Positions 21,034 to 28,878 are shown, counted from the first letter of the stretch. The stretch is 64,000 bases of DNA from Mycolicibacterium porcinum (GCA_001942045.1 MSTD01000013.1:1-64000); one strand, 5' to 3'. The notes: generated by a model from the letters alone, not told the origin. A program made the numbers and translations.

Positions 21034-21588
21034 GTGAGTCAGAAGGACCGCGCCCGCTGGGACGCGGCCTACACCGACCGGGAGCCGGATACGGCACCCG
21101 CGCTGCCGCAGGTGTTCAGCGGTCAGGCCGACGAATTTCCGATCGCAGGCTCGGCCCTCGACCTCGCCTGCGGCACCGGCCGCGCCGCGGTGTGGCTGGC
21201 TCGGCGCGGGCTGCAGATGTGGGGCCTCGACGTGTCCGCGGTGGCGATCACCCAGGCGAAGCAGGCAGCCGCGCTCCATGGCGTGGCGGAGCGCTGCCAG
21301 TTCGACGTGGTTGACCTGGACGAGGGCCTGCCCGCGGGTCCTCCGGTCGATGTAGTGCTGTGCCATCGCTTCCGCGATCCGGAGCTCTACCCGGCGTTGG
21401 CCGCCCGGCTGCGACCGGGTGGCCTGCTGGCCATCTGTGTGCTGAGCGAAGTCGGCGCCCAACCGGGCCGATTCCGTGCGGCCGCGGGTGAACTCGTATC
21501 GGCCTTTGCCGGACTTGAGACGCTCGCCGCGGGGGAGTGCGACGGCCAGGCGTGGCTGGTGGCGCGGGCGCCCGTTACCGGGTGCTGA
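21034..21588 (+). CDS. Class I SAM-dependent methyltransferase
   Basis: A 184-residue protein of the class I methyltransferase fold. Motif I is SALDLACGTGRAAVWLARRG, the acidic residue follows in MWGLDVSAVAI, and later motifs are VDVVLCHRF and RLRPGGLLAICVLSE. The N-terminus KDRARWDAAYTDREPD resembles TehB/thiopurine-type small methyltransferases, which detoxify metalloid or thiol compounds. GTG 21034 is used; GTG 21025 is an alternative. Confidence 0.82.
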   Translation: MSQKDRARWDAAYTDREPDTAPALPQVFSGQADEFPIAGSALDLACGTGRAAVWLARRGLQMWGLDVSAVAITQAKQAAALHGVAERCQFDVVDLDEGLPAGPPVDVVLCHRFRDPELYPALAARLRPGGLLAICVLSEVGAQPGRFRAAAGELVSAFAGLETLAAGECDGQAWLVARAPVTGC

Positions 21589-21847
21589 CCGGCACCCGGC
21601 GGGCCTGCGCGAGCAGTTCACCCCAGGCGTTGAAAGCCTCGGCATACTCGGCCGAGGTGCCCGAGGTGCCGCCGGCCAGGTCGACCAATGCCCTTGCGAT
21701 GCTGCCGATTCCGATACCGGTGCGCTGCACCACCCGGACCAGCTCGGCGAAGGCCTGATCCGGCGCGCAACCGCGCAGAGCGACCAGAACACCGATCGCC
21801 ACGTCGATCTTGATGCGTGAAGTGTCGTCTGCACGGTTGTAGCTCAT
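21575..21847 (-). CDS. Small ANTAR-domain protein
   Basis: A 90-residue protein consisting almost entirely of an ANTAR domain: RIKIDVAIGVLVALRGCAPDQAFAELVRVVQRTG followed by GSIARALVDL. ANTAR domains bind paired RNA hairpins and prevent transcription termination. There is no attached GAF or receiver domain, so signal input is unclear. It lies downstream of the encapsulin-desulfurase pair on the same strand, separated from it by a strong hairpin at 21921-21958. The 3' end overlaps the methyltransferase gene by 14 bases. Confidence 0.8.
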   Translation of the reverse strand: MSYNRADDTSRIKIDVAIGVLVALRGCAPDQAFAELVRVVQRTGIGIGSIARALVDLAGGTSGTSAEYAEAFNAWGELLAQARRVPVSTR

Positions 21848-21920
21848 GGAACGATGGTGCCCTGCGCGCAACGGTGGATCCAGAGATCGGCGCACCGTGA
21901 TTGTGTCCCGTGAACAGACG

Positions 21921-21958
21921 CAAACCTGCCCCAAATCAACCGATTTGGGGCAGGTTTG
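21921..21958 (-). terminator. Perfect 17-bp hairpin between desulfurase and ANTAR genes
   Basis: The arms 21921-21937 (CAAACCTGCCCCAAATC) and 21942-21958 are exact reverse complements with a four-base AACC loop. Transcription from the cysteine desulfurase would enter it 29 bases after the stop. There is no clear U-tract, which is common for mycobacterial terminators. It may instead be a regulated terminator read by the ANTAR protein encoded just downstream. Confidence 0.65.
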
Positions 21959-21986
21959 GACTGCTTGCAGGGGACTGCTCGCGTGG

Positions 21987-23837
21987 TTAGGGCGACCCCT
22001 CGGCGATCCGGCGGACCGCGTCGATGAACACATCGATCTCCTCGAAGGTGTTGTAGAACGCGAAGGACGGCCGCACGGTCGCCTCCAGGCCGAGGCGGCG
22101 CAGGATCGGCTGGGCGCAGTGATGCCCGGCTCGCACCGCGATGCCCTCGGCGTTGAGCGCCTTGCCCACCTCCAGCGGCTCGTGCCCGGCCAGCACGAAG
22201 GACAGCACGCTGGCCTTCTCGTCGGCGGTGCCGACCAGTCGCACGCCCGGGATGGCCGCCAGCCGGGGGGTGGCGTACTCCAGCAGCGCGTGTTCGTAGG
22301 CCGCGATGCGTTCGATGCCGACGCGCTCCACATAGCGCAGCGCCTCACCGAGCCCGACGGCGTCGGCGATGTTGCCGGTGCCGGCCTCGTACTTGTTCGG
22401 CGGGCCCTGATACAGCGACCGGTCGAGAGTGACGTCGGCGATCATGTTGCCGCCGCCCTGCCACGGCGGGGTCTCGGCGAGCACGTCCTCGCGGCCGTAC
22501 AGGGCACCGATTCCGGTGGGGCCGTAGATCTTGTGCCCGGAGAACACGAAGAAGTCGGCCCCGAGTTCGGCCACGTCGATCGGGATGTGTGGAATGGACT
22601 GCGCTCCGTCGATCAGCACCCGCGCCCCGTACCGGTGCCCGAGCTCGACGATGGTCTTGACCGGGGTGACGGTACCCAGGGCATTGGACACCTGGGTGGC
22701 GGCAACGAGTTTCGTGCGTGGCCCGAGCAGGTCCTCGAACTCGCCGAGCAACAGGTTGCCGGCATCGTCCACCGGCGCCACCTTCAGCACCGCGCCCGTC
22801 TGCTGCGAGATCAGCTGCCACGGAACGATATTGGCGTGGTGTTCGAGGTGGGTGATGACGATCTCGTCGCCCGGCCCCAGATGCTTGCCACCCCACGCAT
22901 AGGCCACCAGGTTGATCGCCTCGGTGGTGCCGCGGACGAAGATGATCTCTTCGGCCTTCGACGCCCCGATGAAGCGGCGCACCGCCTCGCGCGCGTCCTC
23001 GTAGGCATCGGTGGCCCGGGCCGCCAGTTCGTGCGCGGCGCGGTGGATGTTGGAGTTCTCGTGCGCGTAGAAGTACGCCAGCCGGTCGATCACCGACTGT
23101 GGCTTCTGGGTGGTGGCGGCATTGTCGAACCAGATCAGCGGTTTGCCGTTGACGGTCTCGCGCAGGATCGGGAAATCCGCGCGGATGGCGTTGACGTCGA
23201 AGATCTCGTGGTCGTCCGCCGGTGCCGGAGGCGCCGAAAGTGCCGGAGTCGCCGGAACAGGCTCGGCCGCAAGAGATTCGGCGGGAGGTCGCAGGAAGTA
23301 GTAGCTTCCCGCGTCCTCAGATACCGCGGGCGCATCCGACCACCCGAGATTCGGTACTTCTGGAACCGCGCCCGGCCAGGTCGGAGCCGATCCGCGGGGT
23401 GCCACCGGCGCCGACGGGAGAGCGCTTGCCAGCACGCCGGGCACCGTCGGGACCAGGCCGGTGGGGACGGCGAACGCCTCCAGTCCACCGATGGGCGCGA
23501 TGGGACTGGCCGCACTACCGCGGGGCGCTACTGGGACCACGCCCGGAATGCCCTCCGGGTCAGGAGACGTCGGTGCTGGTACGAAAACCTCTGGCACCGC
23601 CACGAATTCGGCCGGCGTCGCCGGATGCGCCAGGCCGGCCGCGGCTGAGCCCGCCGACGCCACCGAGGTGGTATCCGGTGCCACCCCGCGCGGGGCGACC
23701 TGTGTGGCCGACGGCGGGCTGTCGGGCCCGGGCCGGATGCTGGTCGCGTACAGCTGGGTTGCCAGCGCGGCCAGCTCGGCCGCGCTGATCGGAAGGTCGC
23801 TTTCGGCGTCTAGCGAACGGAACTCACTTGTACTCAT
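21987..23837 (-). CDS. Family 2A encapsulin cargo cysteine desulfurase
   Basis: A 616-residue protein. Residues from about 211 form a SufS-like PLP enzyme that releases sulfur from cysteine, with the PLP lysine in FSGHKIYGPTG (Lys436) and the persulfide-carrying cysteine in RAGHHCAQP (Cys574). Residues 1-210 are an unusual Pro/Ala-rich, probably disordered extension containing three copies of VAPRG (residues 47, 103 and 145). Such extensions load desulfurases into family 2A encapsulin shells, and the shell gene lies directly upstream. The start overlaps the shell stop by 14 bases, so translation is coupled. Released sulfur may be stored inside the shell as elemental sulfur, as reported for this family. 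Confidence 0.93.
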   Translation of the reverse strand: MSTSEFRSLDAESDLPISAAELAALATQLYATSIRPGPDSPPSATQVAPRGVAPDTTSVASAGSAAAGLAHPATPAEFVAVPEVFVPAPTSPDPEGIPGVVPVAPRGSAASPIAPIGGLEAFAVPTGLVPTVPGVLASALPSAPVAPRGSAPTWPGAVPEVPNLGWSDAPAVSEDAGSYYFLRPPAESLAAEPVPATPALSAPPAPADDHEIFDVNAIRADFPILRETVNGKPLIWFDNAATTQKPQSVIDRLAYFYAHENSNIHRAAHELAARATDAYEDAREAVRRFIGASKAEEIIFVRGTTEAINLVAYAWGGKHLGPGDEIVITHLEHHANIVPWQLISQQTGAVLKVAPVDDAGNLLLGEFEDLLGPRTKLVAATQVSNALGTVTPVKTIVELGHRYGARVLIDGAQSIPHIPIDVAELGADFFVFSGHKIYGPTGIGALYGREDVLAETPPWQGGGNMIADVTLDRSLYQGPPNKYEAGTGNIADAVGLGEALRYVERVGIERIAAYEHALLEYATPRLAAIPGVRLVGTADEKASVLSFVLAGHEPLEVGKALNAEGIAVRAGHHCAQPILRRLGLEATVRPSFAFYNTFEEIDVFIDAVRRIAEGSP

Positions 23838-24747
23838 GGAAGTGGTCCACTCCGACGTCCTCGAGGACCGCCAGCGCGTCGTCGGTGAGCACCGCCAGCG
23901 ACGAGTACAGGGTCACCAGGTAGGACGCGATGGCCGACCGGTTGATGCCGGTGAAGCGCACCGACAGGCCCGGGGCCTGCTCGCCGACCAGTCCCGGCTG
24001 GAACAGACCGACGACACCCTGACGCTCCTCACCGGTACGCACCAGGATGAACTTGGTCTTGCCGTCGGTCACCGGGACCTTGTCCGACGGCACGATCGGG
24101 ATGCCGCGCCAGGTGATGAACTGAGCGCCGAACAGGCTGACGACTGGCGGCGGGACGCCGCGGCGGGTGGCTTCACGGCCGAAGGCCGCCACCCCGAGCG
24201 GATTGGTCAGGAAGAACGCCGGGGTCTTCCACACCTTGGTGATCAGCGAGTCCAGGTCGTCGGGGGTGGGGGTGCCGCGCAGAGTCTGGATGGTCTGCTC
24301 CGGCGTCACCTGCGACAACAACCCGTATTCGGGGTTGTTGACCAGCTCGAACTCCTGGCGTTCCTTGATCGTCTCGATGGTCAGCCGCAACTGCTGGGCC
24401 ACCTGATCGTGCGGGCTGGAGTACAGGTCGGACACCCGGGTGTGCACGTCGAGCAGAGTCGAGATCGAGCGCAGCGTGTACTCGCGCGGACTGGTTTCAT
24501 AGTCCACGTAGGTCTCGGGCAGCGGCTCTTCGGTGCCGGCACCCTCCTCCGAGTGGATCGCCACCTGATCGGGGTTGACCACGCGGTTCACCCGGTAGAT
24601 GCCCGCCTCGACCGGCACCCAACTCAGCAGGTGCAGCAGGAACCGCGGGGTGATGGTGGACAGCTGGGGAACGGTCTTGGTCGCGTTCGCCAACTGCCGG
24701 GCGGCAAGATCGCCGAGTGCCTGTGATTCGTTCTGCGCGGACGTCAC
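23824..24747 (-). CDS. Family 2A encapsulin shell protein (SrpI/MMP-I type)
   Basis: A 307-residue HK97-fold shell protein. Recognisable blocks are SWVPVEAGIYRVNRVVN, PLPETYVDYETSPREYTL, KTPAFFLTNPLGVAAFGREATRRGVPPP and the C-terminal SRFTG-like INRSAIASYLVTLYSS. Family 2A shells include cyanobacterial SrpI, which is induced by sulfur starvation, and the major membrane protein I antigen of mycobacteria. They assemble into nanocompartments that hold a cysteine desulfurase. The GTG start at 24747 has a strong GGAGG upstream. The gene is divergent from a cysteine-leader/TQXA gene. Confidence 0.94.
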   Translation of the reverse strand: MTSAQNESQALGDLAARQLANATKTVPQLSTITPRFLLHLLSWVPVEAGIYRVNRVVNPDQVAIHSEEGAGTEEPLPETYVDYETSPREYTLRSISTLLDVHTRVSDLYSSPHDQVAQQLRLTIETIKERQEFELVNNPEYGLLSQVTPEQTIQTLRGTPTPDDLDSLITKVWKTPAFFLTNPLGVAAFGREATRRGVPPPVVSLFGAQFITWRGIPIVPSDKVPVTDGKTKFILVRTGEERQGVVGLFQPGLVGEQAPGLSVRFTGINRSAIASYLVTLYSSLAVLTDDALAVLEDVGVDHFHEYK

Positions 24748-24788
24748 GGGGTCCTACCTCCAACCGGTCAAAGTGGGTGTGGGCGGCA

Positions 24789-24794
24789 ACGATA
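24789..24794 (-). promoter_or_regulatory. Putative -10 element of the encapsulin operon
   Basis: TATCGT on the minus strand fits TANNNT and would place the start about 35 bases before the GTG at 24747. The leader contains GGAGG. No polycysteine frame was found on this strand. Confidence 0.4.
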
Positions 24795-24884
24795 CGGCCA
24801 AATCCCGTCCCCGACAGTGTTTAGCGCGCGGACGATTCAAAACCGTCACGACGATGTGAACTGGGCATTGCTGCCCTCTTGCCG

Positions 24885-24890
24885 TATGGT
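24885..24890 (+). promoter_or_regulatory. Leaderless -10 element for the cysteine leader peptide
   Basis: TATGGT matches TANNNT and ends seven bases before the ATG at 24898. The same seven-base spacing is found at the subI leader (28866-28871), supporting a leaderless start. Confidence 0.6.
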
Positions 24891-24897
24891 GGGCGGC

Positions 24898-24963
24898 ATG
24901 CAACACGTCGAATCGCTGCGCGTCGCCATCGTGCGCTGCCTCGACGTGCGTTGTTGTTGTTGA
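24898..24963 (+). CDS. Polycysteine leader peptide upstream of the TQXA gene
   Basis: A 21-codon frame starting with ATG and ending with Cys, Val/Arg context and then three consecutive Cys codons (RCCC before TGA); another Cys is at position 14. A TANNNT -10 element seven bases upstream implies a leaderless transcript. Leaderless polycysteine ORFs are known in mycobacteria as cysteine-responsive attenuators. In the 89 bases before the TQXA gene, CTTTCT (24997-25002) is complementary to the Shine-Dalgarno-like AGAAAG (25037-25042). Ribosome stalling at Cys codons could therefore control opening of the start site. Confidence 0.75.
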   Translation: MQHVESLRVAIVRCLDVRCCC

Positions 24964-24996
24964 TTTTCTGACGCCCTCTTCTGCGTCGTCCGCCCG

Positions 24997-25042
24997 CTTT
25001 CTCGCGGTGCGTTGATGCGCGCGTATCCGGCCTTCAAGAAAG
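24997..25042 (+). promoter_or_regulatory. Candidate SD-sequestering stem before the TQXA gene
   Basis: CTTTCT at 24997-25002 is the exact complement of AGAAAG at 25037-25042, which lies 11 bases before the ATG at 25053. Pairing would hide the ribosome-binding site. This is a sequence observation; no folding energy was computed. Confidence 0.4.
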
Positions 25043-25052
25043 TCAACCCGCC

Positions 25053-26372
25053 ATGTCTGTCCTGTCTTTTGATGATTCCCGCGTCGAACTCCCGGCCGAT
25101 TCCCAGGGAGCGCCCGGCGCGGTCGCCGTGCGCACCCGGATCCGTCCGCGCCGGGCCGATCCGGCACCCATGACGCGGTACCGAGGTGGCACCTATTCGC
25201 ACACCGTGGACACCGTGGTGTTCACCGACGGCACCTCGGCGCGCACCGACCTGATCAGGCTGAATCCCAACGTCGAGGCCTACTCGCTGGACTTCGCCGG
25301 CATCGCGCCCACCAAGCCGTCGCGCTACCGCGCGTCCACCTGGTCGGCGGTGCGCAACCTGCGCGCCCGCTCGTATGAGGCCGAGGTGGACTGGATCATC
25401 CGCAACTCGTTTCCGACCCTTGGCACGGCTGAACTGAGCCGCCGGATGCGGGCGGCCGGGGTGCCGCTGGGGGCGGCCAACCTGGCCGAACACGAGGCCA
25501 TCGCAGCCACTCAGGCGGCCATCTGGTTGTTCACCAACGGCCTGGCGCTGGACAACCGGCCGCGAAACGAGCCGACGAGGGCTCGCCCCGACGCCGACGG
25601 CATCGTGTTCGAGTTCGACGGGGCACCTCAGTTGGGCGGCTACACGGTCGAACTGGAATCGACCGCAGCGGTGTCGCTGGTGCTGCAGAAGTCGCCCGAC
25701 GGCGTGCGGTGGGAGGACGTGGCGGCCTCGGGACTCAACGTCGCGGCCGGGCGCGGCACGCATCGCCGGACCCTCGGGGTCGGCAGCACCGTGTCCTCGA
25801 CCCGGCCCGGCCGCGGCGCGCAGGGCTACCGGTACTACCGGCTGGCCGTCCTGTCCGACCGGGACGCACTGGTGCGGATCACCGATATCCGGTTCTGGCT
25901 CAACGGATCCGGCACGTTCGCCAACTCCGACCGGGTGGTACACCTGTACAACTATCTGACGGCCGGGGCCCGGGCCGCCCGGCGCGCCACGACACCTCCC
26001 GCGTTGTCCGCCGACGACGCCGTGCTCGAAGCGGGGTTGATCGGGCCGTTCCGGCTGCGGGCCACCGACAGCGCGGCGCTCGTCGTGTCACACGGGGCGG
26101 TCGTCGATCGCCACGGCCGGGAGCTCAGCGGCCCGGTCGAACCGGGCGACGAGTTCTTCCTGCGGGTGCCTGAGGGCCTGGATCAGGTCGTGCTGACCGT
26201 GCGTGTCCCGGCCACCCCGGACGGCTTCGGCGGGCGCGTGATCACCGGAATCGCCGACGACGGCGCGAGCGGACTCACCCCCGTGGTGCTGGTGACCCCG
26301 GCTCAGCTGGAGGTCGAGTTCGACGTCCAGTTCGACGCCGCGTGGTCGGGCCCGCTGACCCGCAGCGCCTGA
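25053..26372 (+). CDS. TQXA/thioester-domain-like protein lacking all cysteine
   Basis: A 439-residue protein. The N-terminal half resembles the thioester (TQXA) domain of Gram-positive surface adhesins: RGGTYSHTVDTVVFTDG, VEAYSLDFAG and AIAATQAAIWLFTNG. In canonical domains a Cys in the AYC region and the TQ glutamine form an internal thioester; here the Cys position is Ser78 and the Gln is Gln154. I find no cysteine in the whole translation. There is no signal peptide, membrane anchor or LPXTG motif. A middle F5/8-like beta region follows (YTVELESTAAVSLVLQKSPDGVRWEDVAA). It lies under a polycysteine leader, so it is probably made during cysteine shortage. The function is unknown. Confidence 0.8.
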   Translation: MSVLSFDDSRVELPADSQGAPGAVAVRTRIRPRRADPAPMTRYRGGTYSHTVDTVVFTDGTSARTDLIRLNPNVEAYSLDFAGIAPTKPSRYRASTWSAVRNLRARSYEAEVDWIIRNSFPTLGTAELSRRMRAAGVPLGAANLAEHEAIAATQAAIWLFTNGLALDNRPRNEPTRARPDADGIVFEFDGAPQLGGYTVELESTAAVSLVLQKSPDGVRWEDVAASGLNVAAGRGTHRRTLGVGSTVSSTRPGRGAQGYRYYRLAVLSDRDALVRITDIRFWLNGSGTFANSDRVVHLYNYLTAGARAARRATTPPALSADDAVLEAGLIGPFRLRATDSAALVVSHGAVVDRHGRELSGPVEPGDEFFLRVPEGLDQVVLTVRVPATPDGFGGRVITGIADDGASGLTPVVLVTPAQLEVEFDVQFDAAWSGPLTRSA

Positions 26373-26389
26373 CGACGCCTGTCGGACAC

Positions 26390-28420
26390 CTACATCGGCG
26401 CGTTGGCCGGTTGGAAGACTCCGGAACTGTCGGACTCCTCCTCGGCCCGGATGACGTGCACCACGGCGTTGATCAGGGCCAGGTGGGTGAACGCTTGCGG
26501 GAAGTTGCCCAGGTGGCGGCCCGTGCGCGGCTCGATCTCCTCGGCGTACAGGTGCAGGGGGCTGGCGAACGACAGCAACCGCTCCAGCAGATGCTTGGCC
26601 CGGCTCACCTCACCGATCTCGACGAGCGCCGACACCAGCCAGAACGAACAGATGGTGAAGGTGCCCTCTTCGCCGGTCAGGCCGTCGTCGGTCTCCTCGA
26701 CCCGGTAACGCAGCACCAGCCCGTCTTCGGTGAGTTCATCGGCGATCGCCAGCACGGTGGCCCGCACCCGCGGATCGTCCGAGGGCAGGAACCGGGTGAG
26801 CACCGCGAGCAACAGCGACGCATCGAGCGCGTCGTCGTTGTAACGCTGGGTCAACACCCCACGGGAGTCCACGCCGCGGGCCAGGACGTCGGCCTTGATC
26901 TCCTCGGCCGTCGCGCGCCACTGCTGCGCGTAGCTCTTCTCACCCTGCAGTTCGGCGAGCTTGGACCCACGGTCGAGGGCCACCCAGCACATGATCTTGC
27001 TTGAGGTGAAGTGCTGCGGTTCGCCGCGCACCTCCCAGATGCCCCGGTCGGGTTCCTTCCAGTGCTTGATCGCTTCCTCGACCTGGTTTTTCAGCACCGG
27101 CCACAGCGCCTCGGGAATCTGCTCACGCGACTTGGCGTGCAGGTACACCGAATCCAGCATGGTGCCCCAGATGTCGTGCTGCATCTGGTTGTAGGCGCCG
27201 TTGCCGATGCGCACGGGCCGGGCGTTGTCGTAACCCGAGAGGTGGTGCAGCTCTTCCTCGACCAGGCTGCGTTCGCCGCCGACCCCGTACATCACCTGCA
27301 GCGGGTGGCGTTCGCCGTTGTTCGCGCCGGAGACGTCGGCGATGAACGAGAAGAAGTCGTCGGCTTCCCGGTCCAGGCCGAGCGTGTACAAGCCCCACAG
27401 CGCGAACGTGGAGTCGCGGATCCACGAATAGCGGTAGTCCCAGTTGCGTTCGCCGTGCGGGGTTTCCGGCAGCGACGTGGTGGGTGCGGCCAGCAGTGCG
27501 CCGGTCGGCGAGTAGGTCAGGCCCTTCAGGGTCAGGGCGCTGCGCTGCAGGTACGACCGCCACGGGTGGTCGGGGAAGTCCCCGATGTTGATCCACTGCC
27601 GCCAGGACTCGCTGGTCTTCCACATCTTCTCGGCGGCCTCGTCGTAGGTCTGCGGGGCCGGGTGCTTGGACCAGCTCAGCGCGACGAACACGTTGTCGCC
27701 CTCGGTGAGCCGGGTGCGGGCGCGGGCCTCGCGGCCCTCGATGCCGATGCGCAGGTTGGTGGTGAGCCGCAGGGTGGGGTGCGAGTCCGGGTTGCGACTG
27801 GCCCGGGCGATGGCTTCGCCGTACGCCGGGCCGGAGTACTCCCAGGACGCGCTGACCCGGTGGTAGTCGAACGCCGGCTCGCAGTTCATCACCAGTTCGA
27901 CGGTGCCGCTGACGCAGCGCACGGTGCGCAGCAGGATGTGCTCGGCATCCCAGTCCATCGGGGTGCGCCGGTGCGTGCGCGAGCGGGTCTCGATGTCGTG
28001 CCACGGGCCCATCACGAGCGCGTCGCGCACGATCAGCCACCCGGTGTGGGTCTGCCAGGTGGTTTCCAGGATCAGGCTGCCCGGCAGGTAGCGGCGCGCC
28101 GCCGGCACGGTCACGCCGTACGGGCCGAGCCGGAAGTGGCCGGCGCTGCGGTCCAGGATCGCCCCGAACACGCTGGGGGAGTCCGGCCGGGGGACGCACA
28201 GCCACTCCACCGAACCGGCCGAGGAGATCAGGCAGGTGTTCTCGCAGTCGGACAGGAAGCCGTAGTCGGCGATCGGCGGGAACGGGTTCCGCAGGGCCCC
28301 GCCCGACGAGTACGGCACCGGGGCGGTCACCGTCAACGGCGCCTCGGGTGCCTTGGGCGTGTCAGCTGTCTTGTCGAGTGCCGCGACGACATCCGTGGGC
28401 TCGGTGTGTTGCAGAACCAT
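26390..28420 (-). CDS. Glycoside hydrolase family 15 protein, trehalase-type (Rv2402-like)
   Basis: A 676-residue protein. The N-terminal part IADYGFLSDCENTCLISSAGSVEWLCVPRPDSPSVFGAILD and the catalytic domain with ERNWDYRYSWIRDSTFALWGLY are typical of GH15 proteins. The mycobacterial member hydrolyses trehalose in the cytoplasm. Late conserved blocks include FTICSFWLVSALVEIGE and AEEIEPRTGRHLGNFPQAFTHLALINA. ATG 28420 is preferred to the GTG at 28426. It is divergent from a small membrane-protein gene and converges with the TQXA gene. Confidence 0.92.
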   Translation of the reverse strand: MVLQHTEPTDVVAALDKTADTPKAPEAPLTVTAPVPYSSGGALRNPFPPIADYGFLSDCENTCLISSAGSVEWLCVPRPDSPSVFGAILDRSAGHFRLGPYGVTVPAARRYLPGSLILETTWQTHTGWLIVRDALVMGPWHDIETRSRTHRRTPMDWDAEHILLRTVRCVSGTVELVMNCEPAFDYHRVSASWEYSGPAYGEAIARASRNPDSHPTLRLTTNLRIGIEGREARARTRLTEGDNVFVALSWSKHPAPQTYDEAAEKMWKTSESWRQWINIGDFPDHPWRSYLQRSALTLKGLTYSPTGALLAAPTTSLPETPHGERNWDYRYSWIRDSTFALWGLYTLGLDREADDFFSFIADVSGANNGERHPLQVMYGVGGERSLVEEELHHLSGYDNARPVRIGNGAYNQMQHDIWGTMLDSVYLHAKSREQIPEALWPVLKNQVEEAIKHWKEPDRGIWEVRGEPQHFTSSKIMCWVALDRGSKLAELQGEKSYAQQWRATAEEIKADVLARGVDSRGVLTQRYNDDALDASLLLAVLTRFLPSDDPRVRATVLAIADELTEDGLVLRYRVEETDDGLTGEEGTFTICSFWLVSALVEIGEVSRAKHLLERLLSFASPLHLYAEEIEPRTGRHLGNFPQAFTHLALINAVVHVIRAEEESDSSGVFQPANAPM

Positions 28421-28523
28421 CCGCACATCATCATCTGCGGACAGAGGTGGCGTCTACCCAAGACAGGCGTGTCGAATGTTACGGGCGGGACGGGACGAGC
28501 ACCGGGTCTCCTTCTCGATCGCC

Positions 28524-28529
28524 TACGCT
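28524..28529 (+). promoter_or_regulatory. Putative leaderless -10 element of a small membrane-protein gene
   Basis: TACGCT fits TANNNT and ends six bases before the ATG at 28536. No ribosome-binding site is seen. Confidence 0.4.
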
Positions 28530-28535
28530 TGCCCC

Positions 28536-28739
28536 ATGGCGGCAATCCTGAACTGGTGGGACGGCGTCGAATTGTGGCTGACCGGGCTGCCGTTCGTCGT
28601 GCAGACCGCCGTGGTGATGCCGGTGGTGCTGGCACTGGCCTACGGCAGCGCAGTCGTTCTCGACGGCGCTCTGGGCTGGGGAATCACCGGGTTGCACCGG
28701 TTGCGTCACGCCCCGGCTGACGAGGTGGAATCCGAGTGA
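28536..28739 (+). CDS. Small membrane protein (Rv2401A-like)
   Basis: A 67-residue protein with one long hydrophobic stretch, LPFVVQTAVVMPVVLALAYGSAVVLDGALGWGI, near residues 18-50, and a charged C-terminal tail. A similarly placed small membrane protein occurs next to trehalase in M. tuberculosis. No function is known. Its stop overlaps the GTG of a second, smaller membrane peptide. Confidence 0.72.
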   Translation: MAAILNWWDGVELWLTGLPFVVQTAVVMPVVLALAYGSAVVLDGALGWGITGLHRLRHAPADEVESE

Positions 28740-28822
28740 ACGGTATGCCGCGGTCACGTGTCACGTTGATCTTGATTCTGCTGGTTGTGTTGGTCATTGT
28801 GATGTGGTTGCTGACCCGCTAG
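28736..28822 (+). CDS. 28-residue single-helix membrane microprotein
   Basis: A 28-codon frame starting with GTG that overlaps the preceding stop by four bases (GTGA). After a short basic start (PRSR) it is almost entirely hydrophobic, LILILLVVLVIVMWLL, and ends with TR. This is a typical single transmembrane microprotein. Translational coupling to the preceding membrane protein suggests that the two act together. There is no further evidence of function. Confidence 0.5.
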   Translation: MNGMPRSRVTLILILLVVLVIVMWLLTR

Positions 28823-28865
28823 CCGGGACACCGATCGCTCGACGGGCGCCACGCGGGAATTCTGT

Positions 28866-28871
28866 TATTCT
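28866..28871 (+). promoter_or_regulatory. Leaderless -10 element for the subI leader peptide
   Basis: TATTCT matches TANNNT and ends exactly seven bases before the ATG at 28879, as for the leader at 24898. Confidence 0.6.
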
Positions 28872-28878
28872 TCGCGCC

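Noticed and set aside
20980-21834. N-terminal extension of the quinone-reductase frame
   Set aside because: The upstream open sequence lies antisense to the methyltransferase gene and has no similarity to the dehydrogenase family; ATG 20979 gives the family start.
21846-23648. 600-codon plus-strand open frame opposite the cysteine desulfurase
   Set aside because: The minus-strand frame contains all desulfurase motifs. The plus frame is a compositional shadow.
24846-25943. 365-codon minus-strand open frame opposite the TQXA gene
   Set aside because: It covers the leader peptide and promoter on the other strand, and has no family features.
27011-28720. 569-codon plus-strand open frame opposite trehalase
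   Set aside because: The GH15 protein is unmistakable on the minus strand; the plus frame shows no domain.
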